Positions 34,801-42,524 of a DNA stretch of 64,000 nt are shown here, in pieces. The stretch lies in assembly GCA_002366565.1 (NCBI GenBank), contig DFBJ01000003.1, positions 1-64,000 of the forward strand, in the 5' to 3' direction. Position 1 is the stretch's first letter. Each line of letters starts with the position of its first letter. A program made the translations under genes and the position numbers. The notes under the pieces are model-generated. The model was given only the letters and a program-made list of their open reading frames with translations, was not told the origin of the DNA and did no database searches. Source of the stretch: Bacteriovoracaceae bacterium UBA3083. Lineage in GTDB: Bacteria; Bdellovibrionota; Bacteriovoracia; Bacteriovoracales; Bacteriovoracaceae.

Positions 34801-35052
34801 TTTAGCACCAGCTTCGTCTAAAAGCTCTCTAATATAAGCGAAGTATTCGTTGTGACCACCTTGATATGAACTTAGAGCAACAGCGTTAGCATCTTCGTGA
34901 AGACAAGCATCTACAACATCTTTTGCTGATCTATTGTGACCTAAGTGGATGACTTCTACTCCATTGGCCTGTAGTAGGCGTCTCATAATATTGATCGATA
35001 CATCATGACCATCAAATAAACTGGCTGCAGTTACGAATCTTAAGCGTTTCAT
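31897..35052 (-). CDS. icmF: Fused isobutyryl-CoA mutase IcmF
   Basis: Adenosylcobalamin-dependent carbon-skeleton mutase fused to its own G-protein chaperone. Order: B12-binding domain (SLFDGHDVSINIMRRLL), MeaI-type GTPase (GITGTGGAGKSSLID near residue 180, LNKFEKP), linker, then large mutase barrel. Substrate residues are IcmF-like: GIFPFKRADEDPKRMFAGEG with Phe and KEDQAQNTCIF with Gln, where methylmalonyl-CoA mutases have Tyr and Arg. The ATG at 35052 is chosen: GGAG lies at the right distance, while the ATG 15 bases earlier has no ribosome site. 1051 residues. Divergent from a ferredoxin gene. Confidence 0.95.
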   Translation of the reverse strand: MKRLRFVTAASLFDGHDVSINIMRRLLQANGVEVIHLGHNRSAKDVVDACLHEDANAVALSSYQGGHNEYFAYIRELLDEAGAKDVKIFGGGGGVITPSEIKALHEKGITKIYSPEDGMKLGLEGIIKDMIAKADYSTLEGVNFKDFENRKLNTLEISKAITSIEDGVDLPFEIKSNDTPVLGITGTGGAGKSSLIDETLLRFHRYYNDCNVALISVDPTKKKTQGALLGDRIRLGSSSYDNFYIRSLATRDSKTELSPQIEKVVNFLKSQSYDLIIVETSGIGQASDAITKVADKCIYVMTPEYGAATQLEKIEMLEQADFIVLNKFEKPRSEDALRDIRKQYRRNHLLFAGHPGAPTDDELPIFGTMASQFNDSGVNALFAEIASQFGFDTSKIEGIKTERAPRNKTKIIAPERSLYLRDISSTVNSYNEEAKENFEKLKDYEALLKATEIMPDSEDLKLKLAEVKETINPEVFSELKVCEDAIAQYKSGEFSYTVRNKEIKVPTKFESLSGSMISKVSYPRFDSISEKYRFIKRANLPGYFPYAAGIFPFKRADEDPKRMFAGEGGPLRTNKRFHYLSENDPAKRLSTAFDSVTLYGEDPDKRPDIFGKIGEAGVSIATLDDMGDLFKGFSLIDPMTSVSMTINGPAPIILAMFMNTAMKQSLSDNDFWNEEKRIEIMRQVRGTVQADILKEDQAQNTCIFSLEFALKLMGDVQEYFCKAAIKNYYTVSISGYHIAEAGANPISQLAFTLSNGFTFVEYYLSRGMKIDDFSGNLSFFFSNGLDPEYTVIGRVARKIWAVAMRDKYGANTKSQMFKYHIQTSGRSLHAQEIDFNDIRTTLQAFLALSDNCNSLHTNAYDEAITTPTEESVRRAMAIQMIINREFGLNKTDNPMQGSYIYEELCDIVEEAVLAEFERISDKGGVLGAMESMYQRGKIQEESLHYETLKDNGELPIIGVNTYIADNFEEQLNQEIEISRCSDEEKNEQIARLNAFKEKNIAQSGEALAKLQEVALSGGNIFEELLKTVNYCSLGEITNVLYQVGGRYRRNM

Positions 35053-35112
35053 TAACGAATTCTCCATAAAATATATTTAACACTAGTGAATTTACACCAG
35101 AGGGAATATATC

Positions 35113-35145
35113 GTATAAACCAGAGGTTGCAAAATCTCTTTATAC
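35113..35145. repeat. Inverted repeat in the icmF/ferredoxin divergent promoter region
   Basis: GTATAAA (35113-35119) and TTTATAC (35139-35145) form a perfect 7-bp inverted repeat with a 19-base spacer between the divergent starts. It could be a regulator operator for icmF or simply overlapping -10 boxes. Confidence 0.3.
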
Positions 35146-35209
35146 ATATGCAAATTTAGGCTATTATGGAGCTTAAACTGATAAATATTTACGCAGAAAG
35201 GTTATTCCT

Positions 35210-35635
35210 ATGAGTGATGACAGAACGATAATTGTTGAGAACCCTTTTCACACGGCCAGAGTTAAACCTGTTCGAAAAGGTAAGAAACCACCGAAATTAC
35301 TGGCAATTGTACACCAAAGTGGCTGTACTGGTTGTGAAGTATGTATCGCTGGATGCCCAGTTGACTCAATTGAGTTAGTTGCTGGACCAAACCCAGAAAA
35401 CCCTGGTTTTAACCAAACTGTTGAAATCGACCTTGCTAGATGCATTGGGTGTCAAAATTGTTCTCAGGACTGCCCTTGGGAAACAATTACAATGTATAAT
35501 ACTGATGACGCTTTTACAGCTTGGGGCAATGAGACATTAAAATCGGAACTTTATGTTACTGAAGATGTTCTCGAAGAACTAAATGAAAAGAACGGCGTTG
35601 AAGCAGAAACAGAAGACCAAGAAGTTACAGCATAA
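35210..35635 (+). CDS. Ferredoxin-like protein with two [4Fe-4S] motifs
   Basis: 141 residues. Two complete cluster motifs: CTGCEVCIAGCP and CIGCQNCSQDCP, each CxxCxxCxxxCP, spaced by 38 residues. About 40 residues before the first motif are basic (VKPVRKGKKPPK), and the tail is acidic. It is monocistronic with its own terminator. Electron donor partner unknown. Confidence 0.9.
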   Translation: MSDDRTIIVENPFHTARVKPVRKGKKPPKLLAIVHQSGCTGCEVCIAGCPVDSIELVAGPNPENPGFNQTVEIDLARCIGCQNCSQDCPWETITMYNTDDAFTAWGNETLKSELYVTEDVLEELNEKNGVEAETEDQEVTA

Positions 35636-35643
35636 TTAAATAT

Positions 35644-35670
35644 AAAAGCCGCTCTTATGAAGCGGCTTTT
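35644..35670. terminator. Terminator shared by ferredoxin and lspA
   Basis: AAAAGCCGCT pairs with AGCGGCTTTT around a 7-base loop. The loop contains the stop codon of the convergent lspA, so the end of that gene is inside the hairpin. A/T runs on both sides support action in both directions. Confidence 0.9.
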
Positions 35671-36152
35671 TCATTTCTCTTTTTTTCTAAAAATATAAAA
35701 TCAATAATCAACATTCCCGCAGCAATACTTATGGCACTATCGGCAATATTAAATGCTGCAAAATGCTTTGTTCCTATATAGAAGTCAAACATATCTACAA
35801 CGTACTGTAGGCTATATCTATCTATTAAATTTCCAACAGCACCTGCAAAGATCAAACTATAAGTAGTACACAGCCAAGCACTCGTGTGTCTTGTTTTCCA
35901 AATCAGCCATAGTAACCATATACAAGCAATTGTAGGTAAAACTAAGAAGAAGGTAATCCTTACAAAGTCCCCTGACCCAGCTCCCATTCCAAAAGCAGCA
36001 CCAGAGTTTTGCACATAAACTAAATTAAAAAAGCCTGGTATTACCGAAATAGACTCACCCAATGTGAAATTCTGCTGTATAGCACCTTTAGTAAACTGGT
36101 CTAAAAGAATTACTCCCACAATCATGAGAGACATTTTCCAAATTCTATCCAT
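35655..36152 (-). CDS. lspA: Lipoprotein signal peptidase (signal peptidase II)
   Basis: Inner-membrane aspartic peptidase that cleaves lipoprotein signals ahead of the lipidated Cys. Four membrane helices; catalytic motifs AGAVGNLIDRY and FAAFNIADSAIS are intact. N-terminal LLDQFTKGAI is typical. 165 residues. It lies 10 bases after the sigma-54 regulator gene. The many lipoproteins in this window are its substrates. Confidence 0.96.
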   Translation of the reverse strand: MDRIWKMSLMIVGVILLDQFTKGAIQQNFTLGESISVIPGFFNLVYVQNSGAAFGMGAGSGDFVRITFFLVLPTIACIWLLWLIWKTRHTSAWLCTTYSLIFAGAVGNLIDRYSLQYVVDMFDFYIGTKHFAAFNIADSAISIAAGMLIIDFIFLEKKRNEKAAS

Positions 36153-36162
36153 CTATCTATTC

Positions 36163-37662
36163 CTAATAATACGACTTAGGGTTAATCTCATACTTTTCAA
36201 TTTTTCTAAGTAATGTCTTCTTAGGTATATTTGCTTTAAGTGCTGTCTGATTAATTTTTCCCTTATTCATTTTTAATGCGTGAATAATAAACTCTTTTTC
36301 AAAAAGATCTTTCGCAACTTGGAAGTCTAACTTTATCTCGTTATCTTCAGTAACTGTTGCAAAAGTAAATTGATACTTGCTTACTTCAGAATCTTCAACA
36401 ATATTATCAACTACTGAATCTTGAATTCCTTTAAAGTCTATCTGTACGCCTGACTCATCTGTGTCTTCTTCTGGGCGATCAACAATATTTGCACTCTTTT
36501 TAACAACATCTGGAAGAGAAGAAATATTTATTTGCTCAGACGATTCAATAATGAACGCATGTTCAATTACATTTCTTAATTCTCTAATATTTCCTGGCCA
36601 TGTATAGTTCTTTAAAACTTCTTGAGCTTCAGGTACACACCCTTTCATTTCTAGATTATGAATACCATTAAAATATTTCACATAGTAATTTATTAAAAAT
36701 GGTATATCTGACTTTCTCTCTCTCAGTGGTGGAAGATAAACTGGGAGAACATTTAATCTATAGAATAAATCTTCTCTAAATGTTCCTTCTTTAATCATTT
36801 CTTCAAATGGCTTATGAGATGCTGCAATAACTCTTACATCACTCTTGATATCTCTATTTGACCCTACAGGAGTAAATGACTTCTCTTGCAGTACTCTTAG
36901 AAGCTTAACCTGCATCGTTGGAGATATATCTCCAATCTCATCTAAGAATATTGTTCCACCATCAGCATATTGAAACTTACCTATCTTTCTTTCACTTGCG
37001 CCTGTGAAGGCACCTTTCTCATGCCCAAATAGTTCTGACTCTATTAGATTATCTGGTATTGCTGCTAGGTTTATCGTTACAAATCTTTCATCTTTCAGTG
37101 GGCCATTATAATGTATCGCCTTAGCAACTAACTCTTTACCTGTACCAGACTCACCACGAATAAGAACGGGAGTATTTACTTGAGCTAACTTTGATATCAC
37201 GCCAAATACTTTCTGCATTACATCTGATTCACCAACAAACTTATCATCTCCAGTTCCTAACGAAAGGGATGGTGCTGAGAAAATCGATGTTTCAACTAAA
37301 CTACGTGCTTTTAATGCTCTCTTTATTAAGGCCACTAAATTTTCTGAAGATATTGGCTTTTCAAGATAGTTATAAGCACCCTCTTTGACGGCCTTCACAG
37401 CATCACCAACATTTGAATAAGCAGTTAAAATTAAAACTATAATTGATGGGTCATATTTTTTTATTTCTGTTAAGGCCTCAATACCACTCATCTCTGGCAT
37501 ATTTACATCCATAACAACTAAGTCGTACTTTTCCTTGTAAACACAACTCAAGGCCTCTTTACCATTATCTGCAGTATCTACTTTAAAGTGGTGAAACTCT
37601 AAAGCTTGTTTAACAGAATCTTGTAAAACTTTGTCATCATCTACAACAAGTACCTTGTGCAT
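36163..37662 (-). CDS. Sigma-54-dependent response regulator, NtrC family
   Basis: Receiver domain with Asp52 (LVVMDVNMPEMSG) and an acidic pocket VVDDD. AAA+ domain with GESGTGKE (Walker A, residue ~173), GAFTGA (sigma-54 contact) and FLDEIGDI (Walker B). C-terminal Fis-type helix-turn-helix (GKINQTALKANIPKKTLLRK). All motifs intact, so it should activate RpoN promoters. It is 15 bases after the CHASE2 kinase, its likely partner. Targets are unknown; the flgF promoter is the only clear sigma-54 site seen here. Confidence 0.95.
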   Translation of the reverse strand: MHKVLVVDDDKVLQDSVKQALEFHHFKVDTADNGKEALSCVYKEKYDLVVMDVNMPEMSGIEALTEIKKYDPSIIVLILTAYSNVGDAVKAVKEGAYNYLEKPISSENLVALIKRALKARSLVETSIFSAPSLSLGTGDDKFVGESDVMQKVFGVISKLAQVNTPVLIRGESGTGKELVAKAIHYNGPLKDERFVTINLAAIPDNLIESELFGHEKGAFTGASERKIGKFQYADGGTIFLDEIGDISPTMQVKLLRVLQEKSFTPVGSNRDIKSDVRVIAASHKPFEEMIKEGTFREDLFYRLNVLPVYLPPLRERKSDIPFLINYYVKYFNGIHNLEMKGCVPEAQEVLKNYTWPGNIRELRNVIEHAFIIESSEQINISSLPDVVKKSANIVDRPEEDTDESGVQIDFKGIQDSVVDNIVEDSEVSKYQFTFATVTEDNEIKLDFQVAKDLFEKEFIIHALKMNKGKINQTALKANIPKKTLLRKIEKYEINPKSYY

Positions 37663-37677
37663 AATATTTCCTTTTGT

Positions 37678-39570
37678 TTATTTATTTCTTAATTTTATTT
37701 TAAATGTAGTTCCATTACCAACTTCTGAAGTTGCTTCAATTGTTCCACCATGTAACTCTACAAAGTATTTTACCAGATATAGCCCGAGTCCGGTCCCTTT
37801 AATTGAGTGACTTGCATCATTTTTTACCCGATAAAACTTCTCAAATATATATTCTAATTCTTCTGGTGGTATTCCAACACCGTTATCACTAATTGTTATG
37901 TATACCCATTGCTCATCGTCCCATGTCTTAACATTTACTTCCGAGCCTTCTCCAGAATATTTTATGGCATTCTCAACAAGGTTAGCAAAAACTCTTTTCA
38001 TTAAGTTTATGTCAAATTCAATTGGGTATAGAGGAGCTAAATCTAATACTACATTTACATTTTTAGTTGAGGCTTCATATCTAAGATTATCAATTGTATT
38101 TTCAACAATTGAGTTTATATCTTTAGATTGCATATTCAACGAAATATTACGTGATTCAACTTTTGTTAAATCTAATATTGATGAAATAAACTTATTAAGT
38201 TCTTTAGTCGCATCAATAATTGATTGAAGTCCATTTGCTAGTTCTATGTTGCCAGAGTTCTTATGCTTCATCACATCTGCCATTCCTGCAATTTTAGCGA
38301 CTGGTGTTTTTAAATCATGACTCATTAATGAAATAAAATTTTGCTTTAAGTTTTCAACTTTCTTTAAAAGTTTTGTCTCTTCTTGAATTGCATATCTTCT
38401 CTGGTATTCACCAATTGCCCTAAATGGAACCCAAATATAATAAACGACAAACACAGTAAGTATAATATGTGTCACGTAAAGCCATAAACCTAACATCGAA
38501 AATAGTAAGTAGGCTAAGATGATTACACCAAACATTAAAGCTAACGCCATAGCAACACCAGTTGTAGGCCTCATCTTAGAAATTATTACTGATAAGAATA
38601 AAGATATTAAAATTGCCAGCACATTAGATATATCTCTTGGTACTTGTAGAATTGTTTTATTCTGAATAAAAGACTCAATAATCTGAGCATGTACCGCAAG
38701 TTTTGATGTTATATATTCTTCTCTGTTAAATGGAGTTAGAACGGTATCATCTGCATTTGATATATAACTTGGACCAATTAAGACAATTTTGTCCTCAAAA
38801 AATCCTTTCGGAAAATTACCAACCAGAACTCTATGAAATGGTATTTTCTTTATCTTACCTTTAGTAGAAACTGGATTTGTGTAATATCTAAAAAGTGTAA
38901 AAGTTGCGTCAGCTTCCTGGAGATAATAAGAGCCTTGTATTGATGTAGCATCTAACCTTTCAAGACCACGCTTTTCTCTAATAGCATTGGCCATCCAAAG
39001 ATGAAAAGACTCTTCTCCTGATATATTTATCAGAGCTCTTCTAGAGATATCATCCTTTGAGAAAGTTACATTATCTTTATTCAGAAGTGATAGGGAATAA
39101 CCTAGGTCTCTCAAGTCCCTTGGAGGGAGATGCTCATCCCAGTTATCCATATTTGTACCAAATCTAAATATACCACCAGTCTTCAAATAATCCTGAGTTA
39201 AGCTTTTAAACTTTTTTTGAGCCTGACCCTCTCTAGGCGAATCTGGCTCTAGTAGTCCAATCATGTAACCTACAGATGCTGGAGAATCACTCAGCAATCT
39301 TTCAATTAAGACTTCATGGGATGCATAAGTGTATGGAAAACTCTCACCGAGAAACTGATCACTCTCTTCGTCCATTGTGATTAGAACAACTTCATCTTTA
39401 AAAGAAATACCCCAATCATACTTAATTCTTAAATCATAAAAAATTGATTCTAAGGATGCGAATGAATACTGAAATAAAACCACTATAAAGATAATGGTAA
39501 AGACTAGCGGATATAGTCTTGAAGTATCTATTTTCTTTAAATAGCCGAGCAATGCTTTTAATTGTTTCAA
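37678..39570 (-). CDS. CHASE2-domain sensor histidine kinase
   Basis: Membrane sensor: one N-terminal helix, a large periplasmic CHASE2 domain (SIFYDLRIKYDW, VVLITMDEESDQFLGE, FFEDKIVLIGPSYISNADDT), then three closely packed helices, then the kinase core. H-box SLMSHDLKTPVAKI (His418), N-box FANLVENAIKYS, G-boxes DNGVGIPPEE and GTGLGLYLV are intact. It probably phosphorylates the adjacent NtrC-type regulator. The signal is unknown. Confidence 0.93.
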   Translation of the reverse strand: MKQLKALLGYLKKIDTSRLYPLVFTIIFIVVLFQYSFASLESIFYDLRIKYDWGISFKDEVVLITMDEESDQFLGESFPYTYASHEVLIERLLSDSPASVGYMIGLLEPDSPREGQAQKKFKSLTQDYLKTGGIFRFGTNMDNWDEHLPPRDLRDLGYSLSLLNKDNVTFSKDDISRRALINISGEESFHLWMANAIREKRGLERLDATSIQGSYYLQEADATFTLFRYYTNPVSTKGKIKKIPFHRVLVGNFPKGFFEDKIVLIGPSYISNADDTVLTPFNREEYITSKLAVHAQIIESFIQNKTILQVPRDISNVLAILISLFLSVIISKMRPTTGVAMALALMFGVIILAYLLFSMLGLWLYVTHIILTVFVVYYIWVPFRAIGEYQRRYAIQEETKLLKKVENLKQNFISLMSHDLKTPVAKIAGMADVMKHKNSGNIELANGLQSIIDATKELNKFISSILDLTKVESRNISLNMQSKDINSIVENTIDNLRYEASTKNVNVVLDLAPLYPIEFDINLMKRVFANLVENAIKYSGEGSEVNVKTWDDEQWVYITISDNGVGIPPEELEYIFEKFYRVKNDASHSIKGTGLGLYLVKYFVELHGGTIEATSEVGNGTTFKIKLRNK

Positions 39571-39595
39571 TGAATAGCCAAAGTTACTAATTTTA

Positions 39596-40429
39596 TTAAA
39601 GGCCGTGTTTTACCTTTAAGTAATATGATAACTTCTCTTTCCCTTCTTGGTGAGTGAGGGAAATTGTTTCAGTACAAATTTGAAATAGATAAGACCTTTT
39701 TTCTACAGTATTAGTATTTATTTTAAAAAGACCTGCATCAAGCTCATGTTTTACGTCAAACTTCTCTAAAAAACCTTCAATTGCACTTTGTTCTATGGCC
39801 TTGCCATTTAATACATAATCCTTGAGGATTACAAATGGCATAAGTAGGTATTTGATCAATACGGAAAGAGCATCCAGCCTGTAGCGCTCTAAAAGACTAC
39901 ATAGGGCCAACGGACTTAAGATGATACTAAAGAGGACTAAATAAATAGAGTTCTTTCGAGCAATACCGTTACTTATCGTATAGCAAGCAAGGCTAAGAAC
40001 TGTTTCTAACTCTTTATCACTAAGCTTCTTTATCGTATCAGGGTTTACAATTATAACAGGGCTAGAAAAAGCATTATCTATTATGTGCCAACCTCTAACC
40101 CTTCTTGAAGAATATAGACTTACTCTTGGTATTGAAAACTTCAGCCTAACATTAGAAAGCATATATGAGATTCTATTTTGATCAACCATTAGCTTTGCTC
40201 GCATAAAGCCAAGTAAAATACGATCACCAAATAGGAATTCAACTAAAATCCATACACTAAGGATAGTTGAAGCATATATTTCACCAAAGTTTGGAAGAAC
40301 AATAAAGCCTAGAGCACTTGTTACAGTATAAAAGAATAAAAGAAATCCAAATAAAAACAACATATTACACATCAAACAAAGAAGGTTTATCCTTACTTTA
40401 TTACACCTTTTAGATGAAAGTATAGACAA
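39596..40429 (-). CDS. M48/HtpX-like membrane protein with lost HExxH (predicted pseudopeptidase)
   Basis: 277 residues with two N-terminal and two later membrane segments, as in HtpX. FSIPRVSLYSSRRVRGWHII, NAFSSPVIIVN and LSDKELETVLSLACYTISNG line up with HtpX 'lPrvaiy..naFa..' and 'msrdEveaVlaHEisHiaNG'. At the HExxH position (147-151) it reads LACYT, so both His and the Glu are gone. The downstream zinc Glu may remain in KAIEQSAIEGF. Likely a non-catalytic relative. It lies 25 bases ahead of the CHASE2 kinase and may be its upstream operon partner. Confidence 0.6.
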   Translation of the reverse strand: MSILSSKRCNKVRINLLCLMCNMLFLFGFLLFFYTVTSALGFIVLPNFGEIYASTILSVWILVEFLFGDRILLGFMRAKLMVDQNRISYMLSNVRLKFSIPRVSLYSSRRVRGWHIIDNAFSSPVIIVNPDTIKKLSDKELETVLSLACYTISNGIARKNSIYLVLFSIILSPLALCSLLERYRLDALSVLIKYLLMPFVILKDYVLNGKAIEQSAIEGFLEKFDVKHELDAGLFKINTNTVEKRSYLFQICTETISLTHQEGKEKLSYYLKVKHGL

Positions 40430-40597
40430 GAATTCGTAATAGGGATATAACTCACCACGTCAAGTGTTTTAAATATTCCACCAAGCCTGTAACTCTTTAT
40501 TATTACACAGGTTTTCACGGTGCGTCTATCACCTGGCGCAATAGTGTGATATGACACTTTTTGCAAAATCATTTTAATAAACGCACACGGGAGATAT

Positions 40598-41434
40598 ATG
40601 CAAGCAAATAAGTTATTGTTCGGTACTGCTGGTGTTCCAAATAGTACACAGAAGAAAAACAACCCTATCGAAGGTGTTAAGCAAATTCATGCTCTTGGGC
40701 TTGATTGTATGCAATTAGAGTTTGCTCATGGTGTAAGAATGAAGGAAGAAGTTTCTTCAGCACTAAGAAAAGTTTCTTATGAGCTAGGAGTACCTTTAAC
40801 TTCTCATGGTCCTTATTACATTAACCTTAACGCAAGAGAGCAAGATAAGATTGACTCTTCTGTTGAAAGAATTATTCAAACTGCTAAGATCTCTGATCTT
40901 TGTGGTGCAGAGTCTATGACTTTCCATGCTGCTTTCTACATGAAAGATTCTCCATTTGATGTTTTTGATCTTGTAGAAAAAAGTATGAATGTAATTGAAG
41001 AAAGACTAAGTAGACTTGATATTGAGATTGAACTACGTCCGGAACTTACTGGGAAGACAAGTCAGTTTGGTTCTCTTGATGAGCTAATTACTTTAACAAA
41101 GAACGTATCATCATGTGCTCCATGTATGGACTTTTCTCACTTATATGCGAGAACTGGAAAATACAACACAGAAGAAGAGTTCAAAGAAGTTCTTACAAGA
41201 ATTAAAGATGAGATCGGGGAACAATCTCTAGCAAATATGCATATTCATATTTCAGGAATTAGCTCTAACTCTAAAGGTGACTTAAAGCACCTAAATCTAG
41301 CGAAGTCTAAATTTAACTGGCAAGATTTACTAAAGAGCTTAAAAGATTTTAACTGTGGTGGTTACATTATTTGTAACAGCCCTAATCTTGAAGAAGACGC
41401 TCTCCTAATGAAAGAATTTTATAATTCACTATAA
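40598..41434 (+). CDS. nfo: Endonuclease IV (AP endonuclease)
   Basis: TIM-barrel three-metal enzyme that nicks DNA at abasic sites. Metal ligands are visible: LTSHGPYYINL, MTFHAAFY, IELRPELTGKTSQFG, CMDFSHLYAR and MHIHISGI. The RPExTGK form is the archaeal/thermophile-type Nfo. 278 residues, family length. GGGAG ribosome site. Monocistronic with its own terminator. Confidence 0.9.
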   Translation: MQANKLLFGTAGVPNSTQKKNNPIEGVKQIHALGLDCMQLEFAHGVRMKEEVSSALRKVSYELGVPLTSHGPYYINLNAREQDKIDSSVERIIQTAKISDLCGAESMTFHAAFYMKDSPFDVFDLVEKSMNVIEERLSRLDIEIELRPELTGKTSQFGSLDELITLTKNVSSCAPCMDFSHLYARTGKYNTEEEFKEVLTRIKDEIGEQSLANMHIHISGISSNSKGDLKHLNLAKSKFNWQDLLKSLKDFNCGGYIICNSPNLEEDALLMKEFYNSL

Positions 41435-41435
41435 T

Positions 41436-41467
41436 AAAAAGGCCCTCTTTTGAGGGCTTTTTTTTTA
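41436..41467. terminator. Rho-independent terminator after nfo
   Basis: GCCCTC and GAGGGC around TTTT, with an A-run before and nine T after. It serves nfo and probably the convergent small gene. Confidence 0.93.
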
Positions 41468-41490
41468 TTTTCAAAATTTAAAACTATAAT

Positions 41491-41997
41491 CTAAGCTGCA
41501 ATGTCTCCAGACTCAGAATACCTTTTAAGCCAATGTAAAATATCTTCATTTTCATTTGGCAGAAAAATTAAATAACTCTCACCTCGGCCACAGAAACATA
41601 TTGTTCTATAATCGTATTCAATATTTGATTTGAAGATCTCATTCATTAGAAATTCTTCATTAAAATTTTCGAAAATCTTATATTCACTATTATTTAACTC
41701 AGAATAAATCAATGAAAACTCACCCCAATTTCTTGGGCATGTATAGCTCTCGTCTTTTAAATCAAAATGAAAAGAAGATGTTCCCTCAAAGTAACTCATA
41801 CAACCAAAGCTTACACTTGAGCGAATTAGCTTATTTTCTAAGAAGTGATCACCGTTGGAATTTTCTATATTTAAATTTGATCTTGATTCAAAGTAAGCTG
41901 ATAAGTTAGAACTATCCTCTTTTTCTTCATCTACAGAGTTGTAAGTCTCTGAGACAAGTGTAGCCAGCAATGAATCATCATTTTTATTCGATTTCAT
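41491..41997 (-). CDS. Protein of unknown function, acidic
   Basis: 168 residues, acidic, no signal peptide. Ser/Asn/Glu-rich N-terminus, then an apparent folded domain (RSSVSFGCMSYFEGTSSFHF, YRTICFCGRGESYLIFLPNE, ILHWLKRYSESGD). Not recognised. It lies downstream of the small lipoprotein gene and is separated from it by a strong hairpin. Confidence 0.6.
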   Translation of the reverse strand: MKSNKNDDSLLATLVSETYNSVDEEKEDSSNLSAYFESRSNLNIENSNGDHFLENKLIRSSVSFGCMSYFEGTSSFHFDLKDESYTCPRNWGEFSLIYSELNNSEYKIFENFNEEFLMNEIFKSNIEYDYRTICFCGRGESYLIFLPNENEDILHWLKRYSESGDIAA

Positions 41998-42037
41998 AGC
42001 TTACTTGTCGGGTATTTTACAGAGAACTTTAGTGAAT

Positions 42038-42063
42038 TACTCAGGATTGAGTAATCCTGAGTA
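42038..42063 (-). terminator. Strong hairpin after the small lipoprotein gene
   Basis: An 11-bp perfect stem (TACTCAGGATT with AATCCTGAGTA) with a GAGT loop, 7 bases past the lipoprotein stop. The T-run in the minus direction is poor (ATTCACTAAAG), so termination may be partial and the gene at 41491-41997 may be read through. Confidence 0.55.
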
Positions 42064-42069
42064 CTTAGA

Positions 42070-42513
42070 TTATTTTGCTTCTATTTCTAATGCTTTTTCA
42101 GCATCAATATATGTTTTTACGTTTGTTACGTTTTCTATTTTCCATGACTTATCTATTTTAATCATTTCTGCAATTTTCTTATTATCTACTCTAAAGTCTT
42201 TAGTGGTGTCACCGTATTGGTCATAACTAATTATATACGTAATAAAGCATTTTTCTTCTGAGCAGTTAGAATGAGTAATCTTAAACTTTTTCTTTTTTAG
42301 CTTTGATAGATCTGAGAATCTATCAAAATCCTCCTCCTCCATTGCCATTATTGAGTCTTTAATTTGACCACTTAAGTAATCACCCATTTCATTACGATCT
42401 AGGTCTCCATTAAATCTCGCATTAACAAAAACACTCAATGTTTCCTCTGCTCCTTTTTCTTTAAAGCAACCAGAAAGTAAAAGTGCAATGACAACAATAA
42501 AAAGCCTACGCAT
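42070..42513 (-). CDS. Small lipoprotein of unknown function
   Basis: Lipobox LLLSGC; 147 residues. The mature part (ETLSVFVNARFNGDLDRNEM, KKFKITHSNCSEEKCFITYI, KIDKSWKIENVTNVKTY) has the helix-then-sheet look of NTF2/DUF4878-type lipoproteins. Two cysteines could form a disulfide. 11 bases after the PilZ-like gene. Confidence 0.7.
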   Translation of the reverse strand: MRRLFIVVIALLLSGCFKEKGAEETLSVFVNARFNGDLDRNEMGDYLSGQIKDSIMAMEEEDFDRFSDLSKLKKKKFKITHSNCSEEKCFITYIISYDQYGDTTKDFRVDNKKIAEMIKIDKSWKIENVTNVKTYIDAEKALEIEAK

Positions 42514-42524
42514 TTCTTAACCTC

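Noticed and set aside
40483..40545. Overlapping short hairpins (CCTGT/ACAGG, CAGGT/ACCTG, AGTGT/ACACT) before nfo as an attenuator
   Set aside because: Stems are only 5-8 bp with loops or G-U pairs and there is no T-run or leader peptide; likely chance.
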